A DNA stretch of 33,934 nt from Planctomycetota bacterium (GTDB taxonomy: Bacteria; Planctomycetota; UBA1135; GCA-002686595), in contig SIAI01000007.1 of the NCBI GenBank assembly GCA_009691855.1, positions 1 through 33,934 of the forward strand. Direction: 5' to 3'. This document shows positions 24,584 to 33,426 of the stretch, piece after piece. Every line of letters begins with the position of its first letter. Position 1 is the stretch's first letter. The position numbers and the translations under genes are program-made. Under the pieces are notes generated by a model. That model was not told where the DNA came from. It was given only the letters and a program-made list of their open reading frames with translations, and did no database searches.

Positions 24584-26561
24584 GCGCTGGGCGCGTCTGC
24601 GCGAGCTGCTGGGCGCCGCGCTGGAACTGGAGCCGGAGGGGCGCGAGGCCTTCGTCGAGAACCTGGGCGCGCTGGACCGCGACCTGGCCGACGAACTCGC
24701 GCGCTGGCTCGAGCTCGCGCCCTCCGCCGCCGACTTCCTGCACGCGCCCGCCGCGCCGCTGGCCAGCTGGGAGCGACCCGCGCGCCTCGCGCTCGGTCCC
24801 GACGCGCGCGTGGGGCGCTATCGGGTGTGCGCCGTGCTCGGCTCGGGCAGCTCGGGCGTGGTGCTGGAGGCCGAGCAGGATTCGCCGCGCCGGCGCGTGG
24901 CGCTGAAGATCCTGCAACGCGGGCTGCACTCGCCGGCCGCGCTGCAACGCTTCCTGGACGAGGCGCGCGCGCTCGCCCTGCTCGATCACCCGGGCGTGGC
25001 GCGCGTGTTCGAGGCCGGGACGTTCGTGCAGGACGGCGTGACCACACCGTTCATCGCCATGGAGCTGGTCGAGGGCGCGCGCGACCTCGTGCGCTTCGTG
25101 CGCGCGACCGGCGCCTCGCGTGCGCAACGCCTGCAGCTGTTCCTCGAGCTGTGCGCGGCCGTCGGCCACGGCCACGCGCGCGGCGTGATCCACCGCGACC
25201 TGAAGCCGGCCAACGTGCTGGTGGACCGCACGGGCGTGCTCAAGGTAATCGACTTCGGCATCGCGCGCTGCGCGGCCGACGCGGCGGCGAGCGCGCGGCT
25301 CACGCTGCAGGGCGACGTGCTCGGCACGCGACCGTACATGAGCCCCGAGCAGGCCGCGGGTGCGCGCGAGGCGATCGACACGCGCTGCGACGTGTACGCG
25401 CTGGGCGTGCTGCTGCACGAGCTCTTGTTCGACGCGCTGCCCGACGGCCGCCGCCCGCGCGAGCGCGAGGCGCGCCTGCCGGGCGACCTCGAGGCCGTGC
25501 TGCTGTGCGCGCTCAGCGAGACTCCCGAGCAGCGCTACGCCAGCGCGCACGAGCTGGCCGCCGACGTGCGGCGCTTTCGCGAGCATCGCCCGATCGAGGC
25601 GCGCCCGCCGGGCTTCGCGCACCACGCGCGGCTCATCGCGCGCCGCCACCGGCGCGCGGTGCTGGCCTGGGTCGGGGGTCTGGCCTTGCTGGGCGCGAGC
25701 GTGCTGGGCTTCTCCTGGCGTACGGCCGTGGTCGAGGCGCGCGAGCGCGAGAAGGCCCAGCGCGTGACCGCCTTCCTGAGCTCGATCCTCGATCGCGCGC
25801 GGCCTTCGCTCAGCCAGCGCGGCGACGTGTTGCTGCGCGACGTGCTGGTGGAGGCGGCGCAGCGCGTCGACGACGAGCTGGGCGAGGCGCGCGCCGAGCG
25901 CGCGGAGCTGCACGCCACGCTGGGCACCGCCTTCCGCGAGCTGGGCGCGTTCGACGCGGCCGTGGCGGAGCTCGAGCGCGCCCTGGCGTTGAAGCGCGCC
26001 GACGCGCAGGACGACTACGAGCTCGCCGCCTGGCTGAACGAACTCGGCGACGTGCTGGCCTCGGCCGGACGCGGCGCCGAGGCCGAGCGCGCGCTGCGCG
26101 AGTCGGCCGCGATCGAGGCGTGCCATGCCGACACGCCGCGCGTGTTCGTGGGCATAACCGCCAACCACCTGGCGCGTGCGCTGCTGTTGCAGGGCCGGCT
26201 CGAGGAGGCCGCGGCGAGCGCGAGCCGCGCGCGCGAAATCTACGCCACCGAGCTGGGCGTGACGCACGAGGCCGTGGCCGCCGCCGAGCGCACGCTGGGC
26301 GACATTGCCCGCGCGTGTGAGGAGCTGCAGCTCGCCGAGCAGCATTACCAGAGCGCGCTCGACGTGCACACCGAGACGCACGGACCCGACTCGCTGCAGG
26401 TGGCCGAGGACCGCCTGCGCCTGGGCGCGGTGCTGCTCGATTCCGGTCGCTGCGCGCAGGGCCGCGACGAGCTCGTCCGCGCGCGCGCGCGCATGGTGGA
26501 ACTCCTGCCGCCCGCGCATCCAGACCTGCTGCGGCTGGCGCAGCTGCTGGACGTTCCCTGA
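24573..26561 (+). CDS. Membrane Ser/Thr protein kinase with TPR-like C-terminal repeats
   Basis: A 662-residue protein with GTG start inside the end of the sigma gene (11-nt overlap). A short N-terminal helical region (1-60) precedes the kinase domain (about 83-340): glycine loop G-S-G-S-S-G-V-V (90-97), Lys112, catalytic H-R-D (207-209) with K-P-A-N, D-F-G (227-229), and S-P-E (257-259) in place of A-P-E. All key residues are present, so it should be active. A membrane helix lies at about 362-381. The rest (about 385-662) is helical, with TPR-like repeats of the kind L-x-x-A-x-x-x-x-A-L-x-x; these probably lie outside and may bind a ligand or protein. The likely substrate is the adjacent sigma factor. 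Confidence 0.9.
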
Positions 26562-26659
26562 ACGCCGCGGAGCGCCGAGAAACCTTGGAAAGCTGGCCGC
26601 TCGCGGCCGCGCCCGACGCGCTGAGGAGAGATCCCTCCTGGCCCTCCTCGAGCCGTTTC

Positions 26660-28057
26660 ATGCACACACTCCTTCGTTCGCGCAGCCCTTCCGCCCTCGC
26701 CCTCCTCGCCCTGGCCGCGACCGCGCGTGCCCAGACTGGCGCCTACACGCTGACCGACGTCGGCGGTTCCTTGCCCGATCAGGCCTGGGGCGAGATGGGA
26801 CTCGCGGATACGGGCTTCGTCGTCAGCTCGTTCCAGGACGCCGCCGGGCACTTCGTCGGCTTCCGCTGGACGCCGGGCGCGCGTGGCGCGCCGAGCTCGC
26901 TCTCGCTGCTCGATCCGCCGCCGGGCGTCGCCTGGGTCGACTACACGGCCGCCGACGTCAACAACTCCGGCGCGGTGATCGGGCTCTTCGGCCAGACGGG
27001 TGGAGGCTTCGGGCTCAGCCGCGGCTACGTCTGGAAGGACGGGGCTGCGAAGGAGCTCTTCACTCCGCTTGGTTTCAGCGCCTTCCCCGTGGCGATCAAC
27101 GACGCGGGTGCCATCGTGGGTCACGCCGGTGGGCGCCCGGGGGGCACGCCCGGAGCCGTGTTCTGGACGCCGGACCTCGTGCCGAGCTTTGTGGCCGATC
27201 TCGATGCGGCGCGCGACTTGAACGAGCGGGGTCAGGTCGTCGGCTACCGCATGGAGGGCGCGACCCCCGTCGCGCACGGCTACCTGTGGGACGGAACGAG
27301 CCTGACCGCGCTCGGCAGTCTGGATCCGAACGGTCGCGGCGACGTCATCCCGTACGCCATCGACGCGCAGGGGCGCGTGGTGGGCTCGAGCGAGATCCGC
27401 GGGGTCGAGCACGCCTTCCTGTGGACGGCCGCGACCGGCATGCAGGAGCTGGCCGGGCTCCCCAACCCGAATCGCGCGGCGCCCGCCGTCGCGCTCGACA
27501 TCAACGATGCGGGCTGGATCGTCGGCTACACGCCGGACGGGCAGGGGATCCGCGACGTCCTGTGGGGCCCCGACGGGAGCCTGAGCCAGCTCGCCGAGCA
27601 GCTCTCCGACAAGGGGCCGGGCACGCGCTGGTCGCGACTGTTCTGGGCCCTGCGCATCAACTCATCGGGGCAGGTCGCGGGCGGAGCGCTGACCGGGACC
27701 GCGGTGCGGCCGGTGCTGCTCACGCCCGCGAACCTCACCATGAGCACACTCGTCCCCGGCACGATCGGCGTGCCCAACTCCCTGACCGTGAGCGGCGCGC
27801 GGCCCGGCAAGCCGGTGTTCGTGTTCGGCGACCTCGACGACGGCCTCGACCAGGGCTTCACGCGCATCCCCGGGCGCGCGGCGCTCGGCCTCGCGCTGGC
27901 CACGCCACGGCTCGTCTCGCTCGCGGTCGCCGACGCCCTCGGGCAGAGCACGCACGCGTGGCTCGTCCCGAGCGTGCTCGGCGGCCTCGCGGTGCGCCTG
28001 CAAGCGCTGCAGCCGAGCACGGACGCGCTCAGCAGCGTGGTGCGCGCGACGTTCTGA
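26660..28057 (+). CDS. Secreted HAF-repeat protein
   Basis: A 465-residue protein with a signal peptide (residues about 1-24, ending A-R-A-Q). It carries repeated units of the HAF type, each with (I/L)-N-x-x-G-x-(I/V)-V-G: A-I-N-D-A-G-A-I-V-G, D-L-N-E-R-G-Q-V-V-G, A-I-D-A-Q-G-R-V-V-G, D-I-N-D-A-G-W-I-V-G and R-I-N-S-S-G-Q-V-A-G. One unit contains the naming motif H-A-F-L-W. These units usually build a beta-propeller. Residues about 360-465 form a beta-rich C-terminal domain, perhaps a surface or sorting domain. Its role is unknown. ATG 26660 gives the signal peptide at the N-terminus; the upstream extension to 26585 does not. Confidence 0.82.
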   Translation: MHTLLRSRSPSALALLALAATARAQTGAYTLTDVGGSLPDQAWGEMGLADTGFVVSSFQDAAGHFVGFRWTPGARGAPSSLSLLDPPPGVAWVDYTAADVNNSGAVIGLFGQTGGGFGLSRGYVWKDGAAKELFTPLGFSAFPVAINDAGAIVGHAGGRPGGTPGAVFWTPDLVPSFVADLDAARDLNERGQVVGYRMEGATPVAHGYLWDGTSLTALGSLDPNGRGDVIPYAIDAQGRVVGSSEIRGVEHAFLWTAATGMQELAGLPNPNRAAPAVALDINDAGWIVGYTPDGQGIRDVLWGPDGSLSQLAEQLSDKGPGTRWSRLFWALRINSSGQVAGGALTGTAVRPVLLTPANLTMSTLVPGTIGVPNSLTVSGARPGKPVFVFGDLDDGLDQGFTRIPGRAALGLALATPRLVSLAVADALGQSTHAWLVPSVLGGLAVRLQALQPSTDALSSVVRATF

Positions 28058-28129
28058 ATCGGCCCATCTACCCGCGTGGCCCACCGGCTGACGCGTGAGC
28101 GCCGGGGGCGCGAGAGCTAGACTCGCGCC

Positions 28130-29944
28130 GTGGATCTGCGGCCCATCGCGACTCCCCCGAGCGACAGCGAGCGCGCCCTCGTGGACGCGTTGCTCGGCGC
28201 GCCGGGCGCGGAGCGCACCGTCGGCGTGCGCGAGGCGCGTGGGTTGCGGCATCTCTTGTTGCCGGGCTTGCACGCGCTCCAGGATCGATTCGGCTGGGTT
28301 TCGCCGGGTGCGCTCGGCTACCTGTGCGAGCGCCTGCACGTGCCGCCGGCCGAGGCCTTTGGCGTGGCCACGTTCTACGCCTTGTTCTCGCTGAGCGAGC
28401 AGCCGCCGGTCGCGCTGCACGTGTGCGACGACCTGGCCTGCCAGGCGGCGGGGGCGGAGACGGTCCTGGCCGGGATCCAGCGCGAACTCGGGGCCACGGG
28501 CGCCGCCGCTCGGGGCTGCGTCGTGCAGCGCAGTCCGTGCCTGGGCCAGTGCGAGCGCGCGCCGGTGGCGCTCTTGACCGTCGCGGGTACGGCGCCGCGC
28601 ACGCGCGGTCTCGTCGCGCTCGACGCGCGGACCGGCCTCGCCGCGCTCGAACGCCGCGACGCGCCGCTGCCGCCGCGCACGGTGCTCCCGCAGTCCGGCC
28701 GCGACGGTGGACGCTATCCGCTGCGGCTCCTGGCGCGCGTCGGGCGCGCGGACCCGACCTCGCTGGACGACTACCAGGCGCAGGGCGGCTACGCGGCGCT
28801 GCGCCTCGCGCTCGAGCGCGGTCCGGCGCACGTGTTGCGCGAAGTGAGCGACTCGGGCCTCGTCGGCCGCGGCGGCGCGGCTTTTCCGACCGGGCGCAAG
28901 TGGCAGGCGGTGGCCGCGGCGCCGGCGCAGCCGCACTACCTCGTGTGCAACGCGGACGAGTCCGAGCCGGGCACGTTCAAGGACCGCGTGCTGATGGAGG
29001 AGGATCCGTTCGCGGTGGTCGAGGCCATGACCATCGCCGGCGTCACAATCGGGGCCGAGCTCGGCTTCCTGTACGTGCGCGGCGAGTACCCGCTGGCGCA
29101 CGAGCGCCTGGCCGGCGCGCTGGCGGCGGCGCGCGCGCGCGGGTACCTGGGCGACGACGTGCTCGGCAAGGGCGCGCGCTTCGAGATCGAGCTGCGGCGC
29201 GGCGCGGGTGCGTACATCTGCGGCGAGGAGACGGCGCTGTTCGCCTCCATCGAGGGCTTCCGCGGCGAGCCGCGCTCGAAGCCGCCGTTCCCGGTCGAGG
29301 TCGGATTGTTCGGGCGCCCCACGGTGGTGAACAACGTCGAGACGCTGGTGAACGTACTGCCGATCCTGACCGAGGGCGTGGCGCGCTACAAGGCGCTCGG
29401 CACGGCCGGTTCGCCTGGCACGCGGCTCTTCTGCGTCTCGGGCAAGGTCGCGCATCCGGGGCTGTACGAGCTGCCGTTCGGCGTGAAGCTCTCGGCGCTG
29501 CTCGAGCTCGCCGGCGCCAAGGACGTGCGCGCGGTGCTGCTGGGCGGCGCGGCGGGCACCTTCCTCGCGCCCCACGAACTCGAGCTCGCGCTCACCTTCG
29601 AGGACACGAAGAAGGCCGGCGCGACGCTGGGTTCGGGCGTGGTGTTGGTGCTGGACGGCTCGGTCGCGCTCGAGCCCATGCTCCTGCGCATCGCGCGCTT
29701 CTTCCGCGACGAGAGCTGCGGCCAGTGCGTGCCGTGCCGCGTGGGCACGGTGCGCCAGGAGGAGCTGGTGCAACGACTGACGCGCAAGACATGCCACGGC
29801 ACGCCGGCCGACGAGCGCGTGCTGCTCGGCGACCTCGGCCAGGTCATGCGCGACGCTTCGATCTGCGGCCTCGGCCAGACGGCCTCGAGCGCGCTCGAGA
29901 GCGCGGTGGCGAAGCTCGGCGTGTGGGCGGAGAGCGCGCGATGA
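28130..29944 (+). CDS. NuoE-NuoF fusion: NAD(P)+-reducing subunit of formate dehydrogenase
   Basis: A 604-residue fusion. Residues about 15-165 are the NuoE-like thioredoxin-fold [2Fe-2S] domain, with Cys99, Cys104, Cys137 and Cys141 (C-x4-C and C-x3-C). Residues about 195-604 are NuoF-like: G-R-G-G-A-A-F-P (247-254, FMN/NAD region), A-D-E-S-E-P-G-T (275-282), and the [4Fe-4S] site Cys530, Cys533, Cys536, Cys579. It transfers electrons between NAD(P)+ and the Fe-S chain. The same fusion and size occur in HoxF of Ralstonia hydrogenase; formate dehydrogenases often have it as separate FdsG and FdsB. The GTG start is fixed by an in-frame TAG at 28118. Its stop overlaps the next ATG (ATGA), coupling the two genes. 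Confidence 0.9.
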   Translation: MDLRPIATPPSDSERALVDALLGAPGAERTVGVREARGLRHLLLPGLHALQDRFGWVSPGALGYLCERLHVPPAEAFGVATFYALFSLSEQPPVALHVCDDLACQAAGAETVLAGIQRELGATGAAARGCVVQRSPCLGQCERAPVALLTVAGTAPRTRGLVALDARTGLAALERRDAPLPPRTVLPQSGRDGGRYPLRLLARVGRADPTSLDDYQAQGGYAALRLALERGPAHVLREVSDSGLVGRGGAAFPTGRKWQAVAAAPAQPHYLVCNADESEPGTFKDRVLMEEDPFAVVEAMTIAGVTIGAELGFLYVRGEYPLAHERLAGALAAARARGYLGDDVLGKGARFEIELRRGAGAYICGEETALFASIEGFRGEPRSKPPFPVEVGLFGRPTVVNNVETLVNVLPILTEGVARYKALGTAGSPGTRLFCVSGKVAHPGLYELPFGVKLSALLELAGAKDVRAVLLGGAAGTFLAPHELELALTFEDTKKAGATLGSGVVLVLDGSVALEPMLLRIARFFRDESCGQCVPCRVGTVRQEELVQRLTRKTCHGTPADERVLLGDLGQVMRDASICGLGQTASSALESAVAKLGVWAESAR

Positions 29945-30939
29945 ACCGGAAACCCATCGAGCCCGCGACGAAGGAGCGCGGCACGCCGGCCACGGAGCGC
30001 ACCTCCGAGCGCATCGTCGAGCGCATCGTCGAGCTCAGCGTCGACGGCCAGAAGGTGAGCGTACCCGAGGGCGCGACGATCCTCGACGCGTGCAAGGCCC
30101 TGGCGATCGACACGCCGACCCTGTGCTGGGCCGAGAACCTGACGCCGGTCAACGTGTGCCGCGTGTGCGTGGTCGAGCTCGAGGGCGCGCGCACGCTGGT
30201 GCCGTCGTGCTCGCGCAAGTGCGAGCCCGGCATGGTGGTCAAGACCGATTCGCCGCGCGTGCGCACCTCGCGCAAGCTCGTGCTCGAGCTCTTGAGCTCG
30301 TCGGTCGACCTCTCGACCACGCCCTGCCTCGACAAATGGCATGCGCACTACGGCGCCGATCCGGCGCGCTTCGGCCCGGCCGCGGCGCCGGCGCACGCCG
30401 GCGAGCGCGAGCACGCGCATCCCGGCCATCACGACACGCCCGACGGCGCGCACGCCGCGCGTGTCGCGCAGCCGCCCAAGCTCGACAACGAGCTCTTCGT
30501 GCGCGACTACGCGAAATGCGTGCTGTGCTACAAGTGCGTCGAGGCCTGCGGCACCGACGCGCAGAACACCTTCGCCATCGCCATCGCCGGGCGCGGCTTC
30601 GAGGCGCGCGTCGCGACCGAGCTCGACCTGCCGCTCACCGATTCGGCCTGCGTCTTCTGCGGCAACTGCATCGGCGTGTGCCCGACCGGCGCGCTGGTGT
30701 TCAAGCGCGAGTTCGACTTGCGCGCGGCGGGGGAGTGGGACGAAGCGCGCCAGACGCTGACCACCACCGTGTGTCCCTACTGCGGCGTCGGCTGCGCGCT
30801 CACGCTGCACGTGCAGGCGAACCAGATCGTCAAGGTGACCTCGCCGCTCGATTCGAGCGTGACCGAGGGGCACCTGTGCATCAAGGGCCGCTTCGGCTGG
30901 CAGTACGCGGGTGAGAAGACGAAACGCAGCGAGGGCTGA
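29941..30939 (+). CDS. Formate dehydrogenase alpha subunit, N-terminal half (Fe-S relay plus Mo-enzyme [4Fe-4S] domain)
   Basis: A 332-residue protein. Clusters in order: [2Fe-2S] (Cys62, 73, 76, 90); two ferredoxin-type [4Fe-4S] clusters (Cys193/196/199/203 and Cys237/240/243/247); and the molybdopterin-oxidoreductase [4Fe-4S] domain C-P-Y-C-G-V-G-C (278-285) with Cys313 in L-C-I-K-G-R-F-G-W, ending 12 residues later. The His-Cys3 cluster motif of NuoG and FdsA is not seen between 110 and 190; a histidine-rich stretch (six His within 152-171) lies there instead. In known enzymes this region continues directly into the catalytic domain; here a stop follows, and the catalytic part is encoded at 15500-17431. 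ATG overlaps the NuoE-NuoF stop. HoxU-type diaphorase subunits lack the last domain. Confidence 0.9.
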   Translation: MNRKPIEPATKERGTPATERTSERIVERIVELSVDGQKVSVPEGATILDACKALAIDTPTLCWAENLTPVNVCRVCVVELEGARTLVPSCSRKCEPGMVVKTDSPRVRTSRKLVLELLSSSVDLSTTPCLDKWHAHYGADPARFGPAAAPAHAGEREHAHPGHHDTPDGAHAARVAQPPKLDNELFVRDYAKCVLCYKCVEACGTDAQNTFAIAIAGRGFEARVATELDLPLTDSACVFCGNCIGVCPTGALVFKREFDLRAAGEWDEARQTLTTTVCPYCGVGCALTLHVQANQIVKVTSPLDSSVTEGHLCIKGRFGWQYAGEKTKRSEG

Positions 30940-30994
30940 GGCGCCCGCGGCACCGCAGCCCTCGCCGGTAGTTTCGAGTCGGAGTCAGTAGTTC

Positions 30995-31010
30995 GCGCGG
31001 CGCTCCGCGC
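30995..31010. terminator. Short GC hairpin between convergent genes
   Basis: GCGCGG (30995-31000) pairs with CCGCGC (31005-31010) around a 4-nt loop. It lies between the convergent ends of the iron-sulfur gene (30939) and the PepSY lipoprotein (31020), so it may terminate both. The stem is short and lacks a T-run. Confidence 0.4.
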
Positions 31011-31019
31011 TCACCCGCT

Positions 31020-31394
31020 TCAGTCGTCGTCCTCGTCTTCGCCGTCTTCGCCGCGCTCGACCTCGAGCACTTTGCCATCGGTCGAGACCTCGATCTCCAC
31101 CGCTTCGCCGCCGGCCGTGCCCTCGAGGGAGTAGATCTGCACGCCCTTCTCGGTCTCCTTCTCGGCTTCCTTCAGCACGAAGCCCGGCACGGCGGCCTCG
31201 GCGGCCTTCTTGACGGAAGCCGGGACCTGGTCGAGCGCGATGTCCTCGTCGCCCTCCTCCTCACCATCGTCCTCGTCGTCCTCCGTCGCCGCGACCTTGG
31301 CTCCGCTATGCGACTGCGACTTCACTTCCTGGACCGAGCCGCAGCTCGCGGCGAGTCCACCCAGAATCCAAGCGCTCATCCAGCTGGCTTTCAT
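31020..31394 (-). CDS. PepSY-like lipoprotein with acidic tracts
   Basis: A 124-residue protein with a lipoprotein signal (residues 1-18, lipobox A-A-S-C with Cys18). A strongly acidic run (about 38-54) is followed by a PepSY-like unit: L-D-Q-V-P-A-S-V-K-K-A-A-E-A, then beta strands V-Q-I-Y-S-L-E-G and V-E-I-E-V-S-T-D-G-K-V-L-E-V-E. The end is a second acidic run. PepSY units inhibit proteases or bind ligands in the envelope; the acidic runs suggest binding of divalent cations (inference). ATG 31394 is preferred over the longer frame to 31478 because AAGGAG lies 6 nt upstream and the lipobox then falls at the N-terminus. It is divergent from the acidic secreted protein at 31629. Confidence 0.8.
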   Translation of the reverse strand: MKASWMSAWILGGLAASCGSVQEVKSQSHSGAKVAATEDDEDDGEEEGDEDIALDQVPASVKKAAEAAVPGFVLKEAEKETEKGVQIYSLEGTAGGEAVEIEVSTDGKVLEVERGEDGEDEDDD

Positions 31395-31400
31395 CGAAGT

Positions 31401-31406
31401 CTCCTT
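31401..31406 (-). promoter_or_regulatory. Ribosome binding site fixing the PepSY lipoprotein start
   Basis: AAGGAG on the minus strand lies 6 nt before ATG 31394. It supports this start over the longer frame. Confidence 0.7.
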
Positions 31407-31628
31407 GTTCCGTTGCTCGTGTGGGGCGCGAAGGGGATGCGCGATGGGCCCAGTATCGTCGCGCAGGGCCGACGCCACCAGGGCCGAAGATTATGGGGGC
31501 ATGACGCTCGACCGCGCGGGCGTCGAGCGTTCGAGGGCGTAACCCAGCCATAAGAACGGCACGACCTAGAGCGCCTAGATGGGGACGGGGCGACCGTTTC
31601 GGCTGCCCGAATCCCAAAGGAGTACCCC

Positions 31629-32594
31629 ATGTCCACCACTCGATTCCGCTGGCCGCTCACGCTGCTGGCCGGCGCCCTGCTTCTCGTTCCGTCGAGTCTC
31701 GCGGCCCGTGCCCCCGACGGCGGAGACGACGACGACGACCAGGAGCAAGAGCTCACGCCCTGCGAGAAGACCGCCCGCGCGCTGCGCGAGGCTGCCAACA
31801 AGGCCGCCCAGGAGGACTACTGGATCGGCTTCGCGAACTGCCTCAACGTGAGCGATCGCCACGCCGCGCAGGACTGCCTTCACGAGAACGAGCTGGCGCT
31901 GCGCGAGGCCCGTGACCTGCTGGCCGCTCAGTTCGACGCGCGGGTGGAGCTGTGCGATGACCTGGGCGGCGACCGCTACGACCCGCGCATCGATCCGCAC
32001 GACTTCGTGAGGGGCGTGAACAACCCGCTCTTCCCGCTCGTGCCTGGGCGCACGCTCGTGTACGAGACCGTCACCGACGAGGGTACCGAGCGGATCGAGG
32101 TCACGACCACGCACGCCACGAAGCGCATCCTCGGCGTGCCGTGCGTCGTGGTGCACGATTTCGTCACCTTCGACGGCGAGGTGATCGAGGACACGCTCGA
32201 TTACTTCGCCCAGGACCGCGCCGGCAACGTGTGGTACTTCGGCGAGCTGTCCCAGCAATTCGAGAACGGTGAGCTCAGCGGCCTGGAGGGCTCGTGGACC
32301 GCGGGCGTGGACCACGCCAAGCCCGGGATCGTCATGCAGGCGACTCCGCGCGTCGGCCAGGTCTACCGCCAGGAGTTCCAGCCCGACGTGGCCGAGGACG
32401 CGGCCAGCATTCTCGCCCGTGACCGTCACGTGAGCGTGCCGTACGGGAACTTCAGCGGCTGCCTGCAGACGCTCGACTTCTCCCCGCTCGAGCCGGACGC
32501 GTCCGAGAACAAGTTCTACGCACCCACCATCGGCGTGGTGCTCGAGGTGGACCTCACGACGGGCGAGCGCACCGAGCTCATCGGGATCTTCTAG
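31629..32594 (+). CDS. Secreted protein with acidic N-terminus and four-cysteine helical region, function unknown
   Basis: A 321-residue protein with a strong ribosome binding site (AAAGGAG at 31616-31622) and a signal peptide (residues about 1-26). The mature N-terminus has an acidic run (D-G-G-D-D-D-D-D). A helical region (45-110) follows with four cysteines (45, 71, 83, 109), probably two disulfides. Residues about 120-321 form a conserved-looking beta-rich domain that begins N-N-P-L-F-P-L-V-P-G-R-T-L-V-Y-E-T, a stretch I associate with uncharacterised secreted proteins. No catalytic motif is seen. The shared acidic tracts and divergent arrangement with the PepSY lipoprotein suggest a common role in the envelope. 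Confidence 0.75.
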   Translation: MSTTRFRWPLTLLAGALLLVPSSLAARAPDGGDDDDDQEQELTPCEKTARALREAANKAAQEDYWIGFANCLNVSDRHAAQDCLHENELALREARDLLAAQFDARVELCDDLGGDRYDPRIDPHDFVRGVNNPLFPLVPGRTLVYETVTDEGTERIEVTTTHATKRILGVPCVVVHDFVTFDGEVIEDTLDYFAQDRAGNVWYFGELSQQFENGELSGLEGSWTAGVDHAKPGIVMQATPRVGQVYRQEFQPDVAEDAASILARDRHVSVPYGNFSGCLQTLDFSPLEPDASENKFYAPTIGVVLEVDLTTGERTELIGIF

Positions 32595-32738
32595 CCCTGG
32601 ACGGGATAGCCAGCGCACACGGGCACTCCGCCCGAGAGAGGGACGGTTCCCCGTGCGTCGCGCGATAATGCAACGGTAATCCGGCTGGCCAGCACAGCAG
32701 TAGGATGACTACGGATCCGCCCGCCCGCTCCAACTCCC

Positions 32739-32743
32739 GGAGG
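32739..32743 (+). promoter_or_regulatory. Ribosome binding site choosing between two GTG starts
   Basis: GGAGG ends 5 nt before GTG 32749. The other in-frame GTG at 32743 overlaps this site itself and cannot use it. The second GTG is therefore the start. Confidence 0.6.
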
Positions 32744-32748
32744 TGCCT

Positions 32749-33414
32749 GTGTTCAAGACGAGCCTCGTCCTCTCCTGCGTCGCACTGACGGCCCTCGGCT
32801 GGCAGCAAACGAGCCCGCGCTCGTCCTTGCCGCTCAAGGAGGAGCGCATGATGCTCGAGTACAACGTCACGCTGGGTGAAGCCGTCCTGCGCGTCGAGGC
32901 CGAGAGCGAAGAGGACCTGGGCCGCGTGCAGGTCAGCAAGGCGAACGGCGATTGCCTGTTCGTGCTCGAGGCCCCGAGCGGCGCGGTGCGCGGCCTGTCG
33001 GGCTTCAAGATCGAGCTGCAGGAAGGCAGCCTGGCGGACATCCTCGCCAACTACCCGGAGGGCCTCTACTCCATCCGCGCGCGCACGGCGGGCGGGAAGG
33101 TGGCGCTGGGCAGCGCGCTGCTGTTGCTCGACCTCCCGCCGGCGCCGCAGCTCGTGTATCCGTTCGAGGGCGCCGTCGTTCCGGTCTCCGGGCTGGTCGT
33201 GCGCTGGCTCGCCGACCGCCAGGCGAGCGGCTACCGCGTCGAGATGGAGCAGGGTGAGAGCGACGGCCTGGTGATCCAGCTCCCGCCGGGCAAGAACTCG
33301 CTGCAGATCCCCGACGGCATCCTGGCGCGCGGCGCCGAGACCAAGCTCGAGATCGCCGCGCTGAGCGCGAACGGCAACCGCACCGTGGCCGAAGTGAGCT
33401 TCACGACGCGCTAG
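32749..33414 (+). CDS. Exported beta-sandwich-like protein, function unknown
   Basis: A 221-residue protein with a signal peptide (residues about 1-19). The N-terminal half contains beta-strand and turn patterns. The C-terminal half (about 130-221) resembles a fibronectin-type or similar Ig-like domain (P-x-L-V-Y-P-F-E-G-A-V-V-P, then V-x-W-L-A-D-R-Q-A-S-G-Y-R-V-E). No enzymatic motif is seen. It ends 12 nt before a response-regulator gene, so it is probably in the same operon as that gene and could be a sensor or accessory component. GTG 32749 is chosen because of the ribosome binding site. Confidence 0.7.
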   Translation: MFKTSLVLSCVALTALGWQQTSPRSSLPLKEERMMLEYNVTLGEAVLRVEAESEEDLGRVQVSKANGDCLFVLEAPSGAVRGLSGFKIELQEGSLADILANYPEGLYSIRARTAGGKVALGSALLLLDLPPAPQLVYPFEGAVVPVSGLVVRWLADRQASGYRVEMEQGESDGLVIQLPPGKNSLQIPDGILARGAETKLEIAALSANGNRTVAEVSFTTR

Positions 33415-33426
33415 CGCGTCCCCTGC

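Noticed and set aside
27662..29797. A 711-codon open frame on the minus strand
   Set aside because: It is antisense to the NuoE-NuoF fusion, which has all expected cofactor motifs. The composition is Arg/Ala-rich and the product has no recognisable features.
28324..29940. An N-terminal extension of the Fe-S protein by about 540 codons
   Set aside because: It is a shadow frame of the NuoE-NuoF gene. The ATG at 29941 overlaps its stop and begins the [2Fe-2S] protein.
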